From: Pedosphaera parvula Ellin514
Lineage (GTDB): Bacteria; Verrucomicrobiota; Verrucomicrobiia; Limisphaerales; Pedosphaeraceae
DNA: 64,000 bases
Assembly (NCBI RefSeq): GCF_000172555.1
Contig: NZ_ABOX02000003.1
Coordinates: 186,001-250,000 of the forward strand
Direction: 5' to 3'
In this document: positions 8,771 to 16,955 of the stretch, in pieces
Layout of the letters: each line of letters starts with the position of its first letter
Position numbering within the stretch: the first letter of the stretch is position 1
Position numbers and translations under genes: made by a program
Notes under the pieces: model-generated
The model's database searches: none
What the model saw: the letters and a program-made list of their open reading frames with translations, nothing else
What the model was told of the DNA's origin: nothing

Positions 8771-8791
8771 TATATAGACAAATATCTAAAT
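8771..8791. promoter_or_regulatory. Candidate SdpR/ArsR operator
   Basis: An AT-rich near-palindrome (TAGAcAAATATCTA at 8775-8788, one mismatch between arms) lies 12-30 bp before the repressor start at 8759. Position and shape fit an ArsR-family autoregulatory operator. No footprint evidence is available. Confidence 0.4.
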
Positions 8792-9021
8792 ACTAGCCGA
8801 AGTCAAGTTTGTTTGGAAGACATCGGGGATCAGCCCAGCCATTTTCTTCGCTCTGGCCCAACCAAAGCGGCTGAAACGCAAGCATATGGATGTTTACACT
8901 GGCAGAATTCAGAATCGTCCCCAGCGCAGCCACTGCCCAAACCGCTGTTTTACGAACCTTCGTGTCAGCCATTAAATCCACTTCGTGTTTTGTGCCCACC
9001 GAAAAAAGCCATGCGGAGGCC

Positions 9022-9483
9022 TCATTTTTTCAGTCGATAACACTTGATAATATTAACTGCTGGCACGGTGACGGTATGCGTTGTGTCTGTGTCCAAAACT
9101 GCTTGTGATGTTGGCGACCAAAGTCCACTGTCAGGTGCCCCAGTCTCTTCCAGTGAAAACCCGCTTATCCCCACGGGCCACGAAAGGATTGCATTGCTGC
9201 CGGCAAGCCGGATGTTAAGGATCGGTGCATTGGTATTTTGGATGATGGAAACACCGCTCCAATAACCACCTTCAACCGTATAGCCGCCGCCGGAGAGGAC
9301 TCCAGCATCGGGCTGCCCGACAGTGCCGTTGATGGAAAACGCCCCGCCACTGCTGGTTCCGCCGCCGCCGTCCACGGTAAACCAATCCATGTTGTAACTC
9401 TGAGCGCTGGCAAGTCCTTGCACACTTATTCCGAATACAGCAACAAGCTGCACGAGACGGATTCGCTGAAGAATTAATTTCAT
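9022..9483 (-). CDS. Small secreted Gly-rich protein
   Basis: From ATG 9483 the product is 153 residues with a signal peptide (LVQLVAVFGISVQGLASA). A pattern common in Verrucomicrobia exported proteins follows: YNMDWFTVDGGGGTSSGG, FSINGTVGQPDAG, GGYTVEGGYW. The end (NIIKCYRLKK) resembles the terminal FYRLK-type ends of other secreted proteins here. Its function is unknown. The start overlaps the stop of the upstream PpiC-like gene (ATGA), implying translational coupling. Confidence 0.7.
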   Translation of the reverse strand: MKLILQRIRLVQLVAVFGISVQGLASAQSYNMDWFTVDGGGGTSSGGAFSINGTVGQPDAGVLSGGGYTVEGGYWSGVSIIQNTNAPILNIRLAGSNAILSWPVGISGFSLEETGAPDSGLWSPTSQAVLDTDTTHTVTVPAVNIIKCYRLKK

Positions 9484-10337
9484 GGTTTCGTTGAGGACAA
9501 GGATTGTTGAGCCAGCCAGGCGTCGCAATCGAGCTTCGGAAAGCTCACTGATGCCACCGTCAGCGTGGCATCAGTCCGCTCCTTAGCCAGGTAAATCAGA
9601 AAGCCGGAGGGCGTTTCGATAACGGCGCTCACATCCCCGGCACTTCGCAATTGAGTCTTTAACACTTTTTGCAACTGAAGCGGTAATTCACTGAAGCGGG
9701 TCGCCTTCGTCGGGCTGGTTTCATTTTGGGCTGCCGTTGTTTGAACAAACTCCCAGGTATGTTCCCCCACCGACCCCACGGAGGATTCCTCCAGCCGTTT
9801 TAGCTGGGTGGATAAACCTTGTGCACCGGAGCGCATTGCCAGCAACTTTGTACGTAGAGCATCAGCTTCTTTTCGCACTTGAGCATGAAGTTTGTCGTCA
9901 TTTTCAAACCGTTCGCGCAACTCCCGCTCGACGACAATGGGACGGGCAAAACTGCGGGCAAATCGATTCGTATCACTCCCAAGCGCCGCCTTGATCTCCC
10001 CCAGGACTTCTGGCGCACGGGTGCTTTGATTAATTCGCGATACCTCCGAGTTTACCTGTACGGTGGTAACTTCGATGTGGAAGTAGGTCTTCAAAGCCGC
10101 CTCGCGGTCAGCATCCCGCTCCACCAACCGACGAAGCTGTTCCACTGGCACTACTTCCTCAAATGGAGGTTTCGTCCCGGTGCGATGATTATAATAAACC
10201 CGCTCAATCGCCGTGCGGTCCGCCAGCAAGTCGTTGAAGTCATCGGCGTGTAACGAGCAGCATCCGAGCCGCCAACTCAATCCCATCAGCCCAAGACAAA
10301 CAAGTAAGCGTGTTTCGAATCGCGCAATTCGCATCAT
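9480..10337 (-). CDS. Exported PpiC/SurA-like protein
   Basis: From ATG 10337 the product is 285 residues with a signal sequence (LLVCLGLMGLSWRLGCCSLHA). It is charged and helical in the middle, with features of periplasmic peptidyl-prolyl isomerase/chaperone proteins: PIVVERELRERFENDDKLHA, then VIETPSGFLIYLAKERTDA near the end. A complete parvulin domain is not evident, so a chaperone-like role is tentative. The gene starts 11 bp after the kelch protein gene and overlaps the next gene. The three genes form one unit, perhaps with this protein assisting secretion of the kelch protein. Confidence 0.6.
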   Translation of the reverse strand: MMRIARFETRLLVCLGLMGLSWRLGCCSLHADDFNDLLADRTAIERVYYNHRTGTKPPFEEVVPVEQLRRLVERDADREAALKTYFHIEVTTVQVNSEVSRINQSTRAPEVLGEIKAALGSDTNRFARSFARPIVVERELRERFENDDKLHAQVRKEADALRTKLLAMRSGAQGLSTQLKRLEESSVGSVGEHTWEFVQTTAAQNETSPTKATRFSELPLQLQKVLKTQLRSAGDVSAVIETPSGFLIYLAKERTDATLTVASVSFPKLDCDAWLAQQSLSSTKP

Positions 10338-10348
10338 AAACGACCTCC

Positions 10349-13300
10349 TCACGGTTTGAGGTAGAGGTACATTGTTTGCGGCGGTGTATAGCGATAGGTC
10401 GTATTGAGATAGGCCGTGCCATTGTAGCCACCCCAGACCAGCATGTCGGAACCGGTCCACACTGCCACGTGATTGCCCCGCACCGGCGGCGCCGAAGCAT
10501 CCCAGATCATCACCGCCCACCTGTCCTTCGCCGGATCATAGCGCCCTGAAAATTTCTCATAAGGACTGCCACCGGTATCAAAAGTATCCAGGCCACCCCA
10601 GACAATCATTTCCGAGCTGGTCCAGATTGCGGAATGCTGGCTGCGTCCGCCATATGGGAAAGGAGCCATGGTCTTCCAACTGTTCGCCGCGGGATCAAAG
10701 CGTCCGCCCAACGCGAGGTTGGTGGTCGCATTGACACCGCCCCAGACAATCATTTCCTTGCCCGTCCAAACTGCCGTATGGCCAGTACGATTGGCTGGCG
10801 CCCCAACCGTCGGCAGCGCGGTCCATGTGTCATTAGTCGGCTGGTACCGCGAACCTGTATTCTGATAGTTGGGCGAGAAAAATGAACCGTTGTATCCACC
10901 CCAAACAATCATTTCCTTGCCGGTCCAAACCGCCGTGCAAGCGGCGCGAGCCGTCGGCACACCGGTGGTACTTATCAAAGTCCACGAATTGCTGGCCGGA
11001 TTGTAGCGACCACCCAGATTGGGATACGTGCCAAGTGTCGCGCCGTACCCTCCCCACACCAGCATTTCGCTCCCGGTCCACACTGCTCCATGCAAGCCGC
11101 GCGCGGGTGGTGCATTGTTGGTAGCCACCGTCTGCCATTGGTCCAGCGCCGGATTATACCGCGCTCCGGTTTTTACCGCCTGCACATCATAACCACCCCA
11201 GATAATCATTTCCGTGCCGGTCCAGATCGCGCTGTGATTGATGCGCCCGCTGGGAGCATTCGATACCGATGTGAATTTCCAAACGTTCGCTATCGGGTCA
11301 AACCGCGCTCCGGTATGCAAATTGATGCCGGAGTTTTCGCCTCCCCATACAATCATTTCCGTGCCGGTCCAGATCGCGCTGGCACTTTGCCGCGTGCCTG
11401 GTTCTGCGGCAGCTTGGAACGTTGACATCGCGCTCCACGTATCGGTAGAAGCCTGATAGCGCCCCCCAATTTCCGTATAGCCACCGCTCGAGGTACCCTG
11501 GTAACTGTACCCGCCCCAAACGATCATTTCCGATCCTGTCCAAATGGCGGTGTGCGAACTGCGATCCACAGGCACTCCATTCGTACTCATGGCACTCCAG
11601 GTATTGGCTGTGGGATTGTAAATGGCGCCATCCTGATACGTATAGCCGTAGGACTGATTGGAAAAAGGATCGTACCCGGAAAAACCGCCCCCCCAAATGA
11701 GCATGCGGGTTCCGGTCCAAACGGCCGAATGGCCCACCCGGGCAGAAAGAAGAGTATTTGTGGCCATGGTGCTCCAGGTATTCGCGGTGGCATTGTAGAC
11801 CCCGCCGTCCTTCAAATAGTCAGAATTATTGTTTATACCGCCCCAAATGATCATCTGGCTGCCAGTCCATACTGCTGAATTATCATATCGCGCTGTCGGC
11901 GCATTGTTCGCCGTCATCGCCGTCCAGGAATCGGTGCTGGGATTGTATTTGCTGCCCGTATTCAGTTCGCCGCCCCAGACGATCATCACGTTCGGGCCCG
12001 ATGCCCAAACCACCGTGGGTCCGTAACGCGCAACTGGAGCGTTCACCGTGGTGGTAGTCAGCCATGTGTCGTTGACTGGATTATACCGCCCACCGGTGTT
12101 CACGTTGGATGAGGCATCCGTTCCACCCCAGATAACCATCTGGCTTCCGGTCCACACAGCCCCGTGATAGTAGCGTGCGCTGGGCGCGTTGATCGTGGAA
12201 ACGGGCTGCCACGAATCGGTGGCGGGTTTATAACGTGCGCCTGTATTCTGTGTCATGTCGCCGCCCCAGATGATCATCTCGGTTCCAGACCAGACCGCCG
12301 TATGGCTGGCTCGTGCCGAAGGTGAGCCGATCTGGCTTAATACCGTCCACGAATCTGCTGCCGGGTTGTAACGGGCACCGTCATTGCGGAGCGAACCGTT
12401 GTCTCCACCCCAGATAATCATTTCGCTGCCGGTCCAAACCGCGGTGTGCCCGTCGCGTGCCGGACTATATGTTCCCGTGTTGGTCGGCCCAGTGGCAAGA
12501 TTCGTCCAGCTTTCCGAAATCAGGTCCACGCGTCCGATCTTCACGTAGCCCGCATTGATAAGATTGGTGGCATTTAATTCCGCTGACAACACGACGCCAC
12601 CCGAAGCCACTCCGCTTTGGCCGCTGGCCAGCAGGTTGGCTGCGGCTGCACCAGTGCTCAACTGAGTCGCTGTCACTGCACCGGCAGCAATATTTGCCGC
12701 CCCGACTGCTCCCGGCGCGAGCTTCGCACTGGTAACCGAACCATCTGCAATTTTCGGCGTTGTCACGGAGCCATCTACAATTTTTGGAGTCGTCACCGAA
12801 TCATCTTCGATTTTCGGCGTCGACACGGAACCATTGGCGAGCTTCGGCGTCGTCACCGAACCATCTTGAATTTTCTGTGGCGTCACGGAACCGTCAGCCA
12901 GCTTTGTGGTGTCCACCGCACCAATGGCAAGTGCATTGCTGCCAACGCCGCCATTCACAACCCCTTGGGCCACGTTGGCTGTCTGCGCGCTGTCAGCACT
13001 CGTCGCCAGTGTTGCGCGCCATGCATACGGCGCGCTGGTGATAAGCTGCCTTGGCGTCAATGTTGTGTAATTGCTGCCACCAACGGGAGCCACCTGGAGC
13101 TCAAGATAGAGAGGGCTGCCATTGAAGGCATGCGGATCGAAATCAAATCGCGTAGTGAACAAACCGGCAACTGCTCGTACCGTGAGATTCGTAACCGGTG
13201 GCACCACGCCGCCCACCCCGTCCGCATCGGCACTGTAAAGTGTGCCGATGATGCTGAAGACCCCGTCTGCTGGCGCATTGCTATAAGTCAGTCTGCCTTG

Positions 13301-13498
13301 ATAAGTGAAGCCGCTACTCTGCGCGTTCGCGTTCAACGAGATCAGGCATGTTGCTAAAACAACGAGCGACGCTGCGCCAGGGAATGCGCGAATTCTTCGC
13401 CATATAAGTTCTCGGGCTGAGAGTCTCGATACAACAACGCGGCAAAATAGTTTGAATTTCACGCCTGCATCACTACCCGACACCCCTCTTCTCACCAA
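10349..13498 (-). CDS. Large secreted kelch-repeat protein
   Basis: The product is up to 1049 residues. An export signal lies near 40-60 (SLVVLATCLISLNANAQ). A 10-residue repeat stretch around 195-260 has units of the type DGSVTTPKI. At least 14 kelch-like units follow, each with xHTAVWTGSEMIIWGG spaced about 50-60 residues, enough for two beta-propellers. The frame opens with TTG/GTG codons and no ATG; GTG at 13462 is an alternative start. Kelch propellers usually mediate carbohydrate or protein contacts at the surface. It heads an operon with the PpiC-like gene. Confidence 0.85.
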   Translation of the reverse strand: MVRRGVSGSDAGVKFKLFCRVVVSRLSARELIWRRIRAFPGAASLVVLATCLISLNANAQSSGFTYQGRLTYSNAPADGVFSIIGTLYSADADGVGGVVPPVTNLTVRAVAGLFTTRFDFDPHAFNGSPLYLELQVAPVGGSNYTTLTPRQLITSAPYAWRATLATSADSAQTANVAQGVVNGGVGSNALAIGAVDTTKLADGSVTPQKIQDGSVTTPKLANGSVSTPKIEDDSVTTPKIVDGSVTTPKIADGSVTSAKLAPGAVGAANIAAGAVTATQLSTGAAAANLLASGQSGVASGGVVLSAELNATNLINAGYVKIGRVDLISESWTNLATGPTNTGTYSPARDGHTAVWTGSEMIIWGGDNGSLRNDGARYNPAADSWTVLSQIGSPSARASHTAVWSGTEMIIWGGDMTQNTGARYKPATDSWQPVSTINAPSARYYHGAVWTGSQMVIWGGTDASSNVNTGGRYNPVNDTWLTTTTVNAPVARYGPTVVWASGPNVMIVWGGELNTGSKYNPSTDSWTAMTANNAPTARYDNSAVWTGSQMIIWGGINNNSDYLKDGGVYNATANTWSTMATNTLLSARVGHSAVWTGTRMLIWGGGFSGYDPFSNQSYGYTYQDGAIYNPTANTWSAMSTNGVPVDRSSHTAIWTGSEMIVWGGYSYQGTSSGGYTEIGGRYQASTDTWSAMSTFQAAAEPGTRQSASAIWTGTEMIVWGGENSGINLHTGARFDPIANVWKFTSVSNAPSGRINHSAIWTGTEMIIWGGYDVQAVKTGARYNPALDQWQTVATNNAPPARGLHGAVWTGSEMLVWGGYGATLGTYPNLGGRYNPASNSWTLISTTGVPTARAACTAVWTGKEMIVWGGYNGSFFSPNYQNTGSRYQPTNDTWTALPTVGAPANRTGHTAVWTGKEMIVWGGVNATTNLALGGRFDPAANSWKTMAPFPYGGRSQHSAIWTSSEMIVWGGLDTFDTGGSPYEKFSGRYDPAKDRWAVMIWDASAPPVRGNHVAVWTGSDMLVWGGYNGTAYLNTTYRYTPPQTMYLYLKP

Positions 13499-13604
13499 TG
13501 GGCTGAAGGAACCAATTTACGCCCACCACTGGCACTTTAGAACCAGTTTCCAGCAATAGTCTTGCACTTGCCCCACACCAGCCTAGGCTGGTCGTGAACT
13601 TTCC

Positions 13605-14246
13605 GTGAAGAAGATTTTGGTTATCGAAGATCAGCCGGAAATGCGGCGAAGCTTGGAAACGACTCTGGAAATGGAAGGCTTCGAAGTGTTGCTGGCTGAG
13701 GATGGTCGCATGGGTCTCGAATTGGCGCTCGCGGCCAGGCCCGACCTGATACTTTGTGACGTCATGATGCCGGGCATGGACGGCCATGGATTATTGCAGG
13801 TGCTCCGCGCCGATAACCGCACGGCGCATCTCCCGTTCATCTTTTTAACCGCCCGCGCTGATAAACAAGATGCGCGTACAGGCATGAACTTGGGCGCGGA
13901 TGATTACCTAACCAAACCAGTCGCCAAATCGGACTTACTCGCTGCCATCTCTTCGCGATTACAGCGTGCCGAGGTACAGAAACGACGGTTGGACGGGAAG
14001 CGTGGAGAATTTAAGCCTGATTTCAGCTCGCCCGCAATTTTCGCAAACCTCGGACTCTCCCGCCGCGAGGCAGAAGTGCTATTGTGGGTGGCTCAAGGGA
14101 AATCCAACGGCGACATCGCAGATATTCTGGGACTCAGTGAGTTCACGGTGAAACGCCATATGGCGGGTATTTTCGATACGCTTGGAGTGCAAAGCCGCAA
14201 TGCTGCCATGCTTCGGGCGCTTGAATCGATGGGCTCGGAGCGATAA
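13605..14246 (+). CDS. Response regulator, REC plus LuxR-type HTH
   Basis: A 213-residue response regulator. The receiver domain occupies residues 1-120 (KKILVIEDQPEMRRSL, phospho-acceptor Asp52 in LILCDVMMPGMDG, FLTARADKQDA, GADDYLTKPV). A LuxR/NarL helix-turn-helix follows near 145-205 (LSRREAEVLLWVAQGKSNGD, SEFTVKRHMAGIFDTLGV). Translation starts at a GTG. It lies 15 bp before the histidine kinase gene, forming a two-component pair, and is divergent from the kelch operon, which is a natural candidate target. Confidence 0.92.
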   Translation: MKKILVIEDQPEMRRSLETTLEMEGFEVLLAEDGRMGLELALAARPDLILCDVMMPGMDGHGLLQVLRADNRTAHLPFIFLTARADKQDARTGMNLGADDYLTKPVAKSDLLAAISSRLQRAEVQKRRLDGKRGEFKPDFSSPAIFANLGLSRREAEVLLWVAQGKSNGDIADILGLSEFTVKRHMAGIFDTLGVQSRNAAMLRALESMGSER

Positions 14247-14260
14247 TTGCATTTGTTCTC

Positions 14261-16027
14261 ATGCGCGCGCCTACCAGGATTCGCCAATCATTCTCCGGCC
14301 CCATGCTGATGCCGTGGATTGTTTGCATCCTTACGCTGAGTCTCTCCGTCGCGGCCTGGATTCAAGTGCGCCATAATACCGAACGCGAACTGGCACTACA
14401 TTTCGATTCCCTAAGCTCAATCGCTTGCAACTCCATCCAGCGTGCCATTGGCCTCGAATTTGATGATGCGCAAATCCTGAGCGAACTCCTCCGCCATGAC
14501 TCCACCATTTCCGACCAGCGCATCACCAACTTTCTCAAATCTGTGCATTGGCAAAGACGCCACCCGGGTTTCATGGACATCGGAGTAGCTCTTTACACCA
14601 CCAACTCTTCTGGAAATGACTCGTTGTTGGTTAAGCTGAGCGAAAGTCGCGGTCCAAACAGTCTTCACGTCCGCGGCTTTGACCTTTTGAGCGAAGCCGC
14701 GCGACGGGCTGTTTTCGAAAAAATCATGGACTTTCCGGGACAAAGGGCAGGCGACGTTGCAAGCTTGACTGATACGAACATGCCAATTCACCCGGGCGTG
14801 GTTCAATATCATCCGTTTTGGAAAAGCCCGCCAGGTTTGCTTAAGCCAGAAGAGCGCAAATCCAATTTGCGCGGAGTGGTGTTCGTTTCGATCGATCAAT
14901 CACAGTTGCTCCGCGGAGTCATGGGCGGACTCACCAACCTTCCGTTGATCGTGACGCTGGTTTCCCAAGGTGCCCCGCGTGTGACCAGGGGGACGATGGC
15001 ACGCACGGCCACTCTGAGCATCTCCGGAGGTGAATGGCGGTTGGATATCATCCCCTCGCCTTCCTTCTACGCCGGCACACGGATGATATTTCCCACCGTG
15101 GTCTTAATCTGCGGGTTAACCATGAGCATGTTGCTCACCAGCATAGTATGGATTCAAGCGCGCCGCCGGGTGGAAGCCGAAACGGCCATCCTTGAATTAC
15201 GCGTGCGCGATGCGGCAATTTTGGGATTCAATGCCGAACTCGAACGCCGCATTACCCTACGCACCGCCGAACTGGTTGAGAGCCAGACCCGCTTGCGCGC
15301 TTCGGAGGAAGAGTTGCGCCACGCCTTGGAACAGGAGAAGGAACTGGTTCGCCTCAAAACAGATTTCGTAAGTTTGGTTTCACATGAATTTCGCACTCCG
15401 CTCGGCATCATCCAATCTGCGGCGGAAGTATTGGAGAGCTATTTCGACCGCCTTAAGGCCGAACGACGCAACGCGCACTTGCAGGACATTGCGAGGGCAA
15501 CCAGACGAATGACTAATCTCATGGAGGAAGTGCTCCTGCTGGGCCGGGTGGACTCAGGCAAACTGGATTGCACACCGCAGGTCCTCGACCTGACAGACTT
15601 TTGCCGTCGGCTAACCAACGAACTTCTCGCTGCCACCAATCGCAAGTGTCCGATTGAACTTTCGATTGCCAATCTCGAAGGTCAGGTCGCAACCGACGAA
15701 AACACCTTACGCCACATTTTTACGAACCTGCTTTCCAATGCTGTCAAATACTCGACCGGAGGCCATCCGGTCCACTTTAGCGTGGTGCGGGAAAACAATC
15801 ATGCCGTCTTCGTGGTGCGGGATTCCGGCATCGGCATTCCTCGCGCTGATCTGCCCCACCTTTTTCAGGCGTTCCGTCGCGGCTCCAATGTCGGCGGCAC
15901 AACCGGAACAGGTTTGGGTCTCGTCATCGTCAAGCGGTGCGTTGAATTGCAAGCTGGAGAATTAACTTTCGTAAGCACTGAGGGTATGGGTACGGCTTTC
16001 AAGGTAAAACTGCCTCTGTTTACATAA
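14261..16027 (+). CDS. Membrane sensor histidine kinase with CHASE-type input domain
   Basis: The 588-residue kinase has two membrane segments, near 15-35 and 275-300. They flank a periplasmic region resembling CHASE (LSSIACNSIQRAIGLEF, HPGFMDIGVALY, VVFVSIDQSQLLRG). A coiled coil, HisKA (phospho-acceptor His375 in SLVSHEFRTPLG) and HATPase follow (N box NLLSNAVKYS, G1 VVRDSGIGIP, G2 GTGLGLVIVKR). It probably phosphorylates the adjacent LuxR-type regulator. CHASE domains bind small extracellular ligands; the ligand is unknown. Confidence 0.9.
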   Translation: MRAPTRIRQSFSGPMLMPWIVCILTLSLSVAAWIQVRHNTERELALHFDSLSSIACNSIQRAIGLEFDDAQILSELLRHDSTISDQRITNFLKSVHWQRRHPGFMDIGVALYTTNSSGNDSLLVKLSESRGPNSLHVRGFDLLSEAARRAVFEKIMDFPGQRAGDVASLTDTNMPIHPGVVQYHPFWKSPPGLLKPEERKSNLRGVVFVSIDQSQLLRGVMGGLTNLPLIVTLVSQGAPRVTRGTMARTATLSISGGEWRLDIIPSPSFYAGTRMIFPTVVLICGLTMSMLLTSIVWIQARRRVEAETAILELRVRDAAILGFNAELERRITLRTAELVESQTRLRASEEELRHALEQEKELVRLKTDFVSLVSHEFRTPLGIIQSAAEVLESYFDRLKAERRNAHLQDIARATRRMTNLMEEVLLLGRVDSGKLDCTPQVLDLTDFCRRLTNELLAATNRKCPIELSIANLEGQVATDENTLRHIFTNLLSNAVKYSTGGHPVHFSVVRENNHAVFVVRDSGIGIPRADLPHLFQAFRRGSNVGGTTGTGLGLVIVKRCVELQAGELTFVSTEGMGTAFKVKLPLFT

Positions 16028-16076
16028 ATTATTTTTGATTCTCATCGTCTCTGGCGTTTCACATCCCGACTGAAAT

Positions 16077-16090
16077 TTATACCGAATGCC
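16077..16090 (+). repeat. Short partial copy of the TTATACCGAATGCC repeat end
   Basis: The 14 bases TTATACCGAATGCC are identical to the outer terminal inverted repeat of the element at 37261-37522. Only the end is present here, 47 bp before the next gene. Confidence 0.5.
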
Positions 16091-16136
16091 ATGTTTTCAT
16101 CGCTCCTAATCCGCCTATCCGCTAAATAATAGCCTG

Positions 16137-16880
16137 ATGAAACAGTTGCTCTTGCTTTGGCTCTGCCTCTCCACTGCTTTGGCTGCGGATGTCAGGTCTG
16201 ACAGCAATACCGTCGATCGTAAACTCATCATCGACCGCCTTGCCCAGGAACTCGCCCCCCGTCTCGCCCGCTCCCGCTACATGGAAGCCAATCCACAAAA
16301 AGTCACCGTGCCGGGCTGGGAAAATTTTCCCACCATCAAATACACCTACACTCTCAACGACAAGGCCACCGGCACCAATAAAACTGTCAGTGTCATCATG
16401 CTTAATCCCGATGCCCAACTACTCGCCCGCTGGATCGTGACCGCCTGCTTTGAGGTCAAAGGCTCGGCGGATACGAATCTCACCAAAAAGCTTACCGACC
16501 GCATTATCTCCCAATCCGGCGGTCAGTTCCCTGTTCGCGGCATCGTTTACGAAGACATCCTTCCCGCCAATGGCATCCACGAAGTCTATTGTTTTATGGA
16601 CGGCGTCACCGTGAAAGTGAATGGCGTTGATCATCGCAGTGAAAAACAATCATCCCCGGACCAAATGAACAAAGCCCTTCAAGCCACCAAGGCCGACGTT
16701 ACCTGGGTCGGCAAATACGCACGCATCCAAGGCACCACCCGTGAGGAATACCAACAAGCTGGCGGCAAGGAGAATGTTCAAGATGCCGCCTGGCTCGACA
16801 TCAGCCGCAAACTCTATCAACAAGCGTGGAACTCCGACCGCAATGAGCTACTCATCGCTTGGGCCAGGGTCAATCTGTAA
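16137..16880 (+). CDS. Secreted protein of unknown function
   Basis: The 247-residue protein has a clear signal peptide (LLLLWLCLSTALAADV). No domain is recognised. The mature part is soluble, with KVTVPGWENFPTIKYTYTL and a C-terminal KLYQQAWNSDRNELLIAWARV. It sits 75 bp before the third sigma factor gene on the same strand and could be linked to its signal, which is inference. Confidence 0.6.
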   Translation: MKQLLLLWLCLSTALAADVRSDSNTVDRKLIIDRLAQELAPRLARSRYMEANPQKVTVPGWENFPTIKYTYTLNDKATGTNKTVSVIMLNPDAQLLARWIVTACFEVKGSADTNLTKKLTDRIISQSGGQFPVRGIVYEDILPANGIHEVYCFMDGVTVKVNGVDHRSEKQSSPDQMNKALQATKADVTWVGKYARIQGTTREEYQQAGGKENVQDAAWLDISRKLYQQAWNSDRNELLIAWARVNL

Positions 16881-16919
16881 GCTGCCGGTTCGCTTGCTCC
16901 TTTCATCTGTTCCTTTCCC

Positions 16920-16941
16920 TGTCCGATTTTTGCACCGGCGG
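16920..16941 (+). promoter_or_regulatory. Candidate ECF-type promoter, copy 3
   Basis: TGTCCGATT, 10 bases, then CGG, ending 14 bp before the sigma factor ATG at 16956. It is the third example of the motif found at 2279 and 5337, with one G-to-C change in the first element. Confidence 0.55.
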
Positions 16942-16955
16942 TTACTCTCTCATGA

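Noticed and set aside
8793-8999. 68-residue minus-strand ORF upstream of sdpR
   Set aside because: It overlaps the sdpR promoter region, lacks an ATG at its start and shows no recognised family; an inner ATG at 8972 is possible but unconvincing.
12617-13357. 246-residue plus-strand ORF opposite the kelch gene
   Set aside because: Its repeated Arg/His/Cys-rich content mirrors the tandem repeats of the kelch protein on the other strand.
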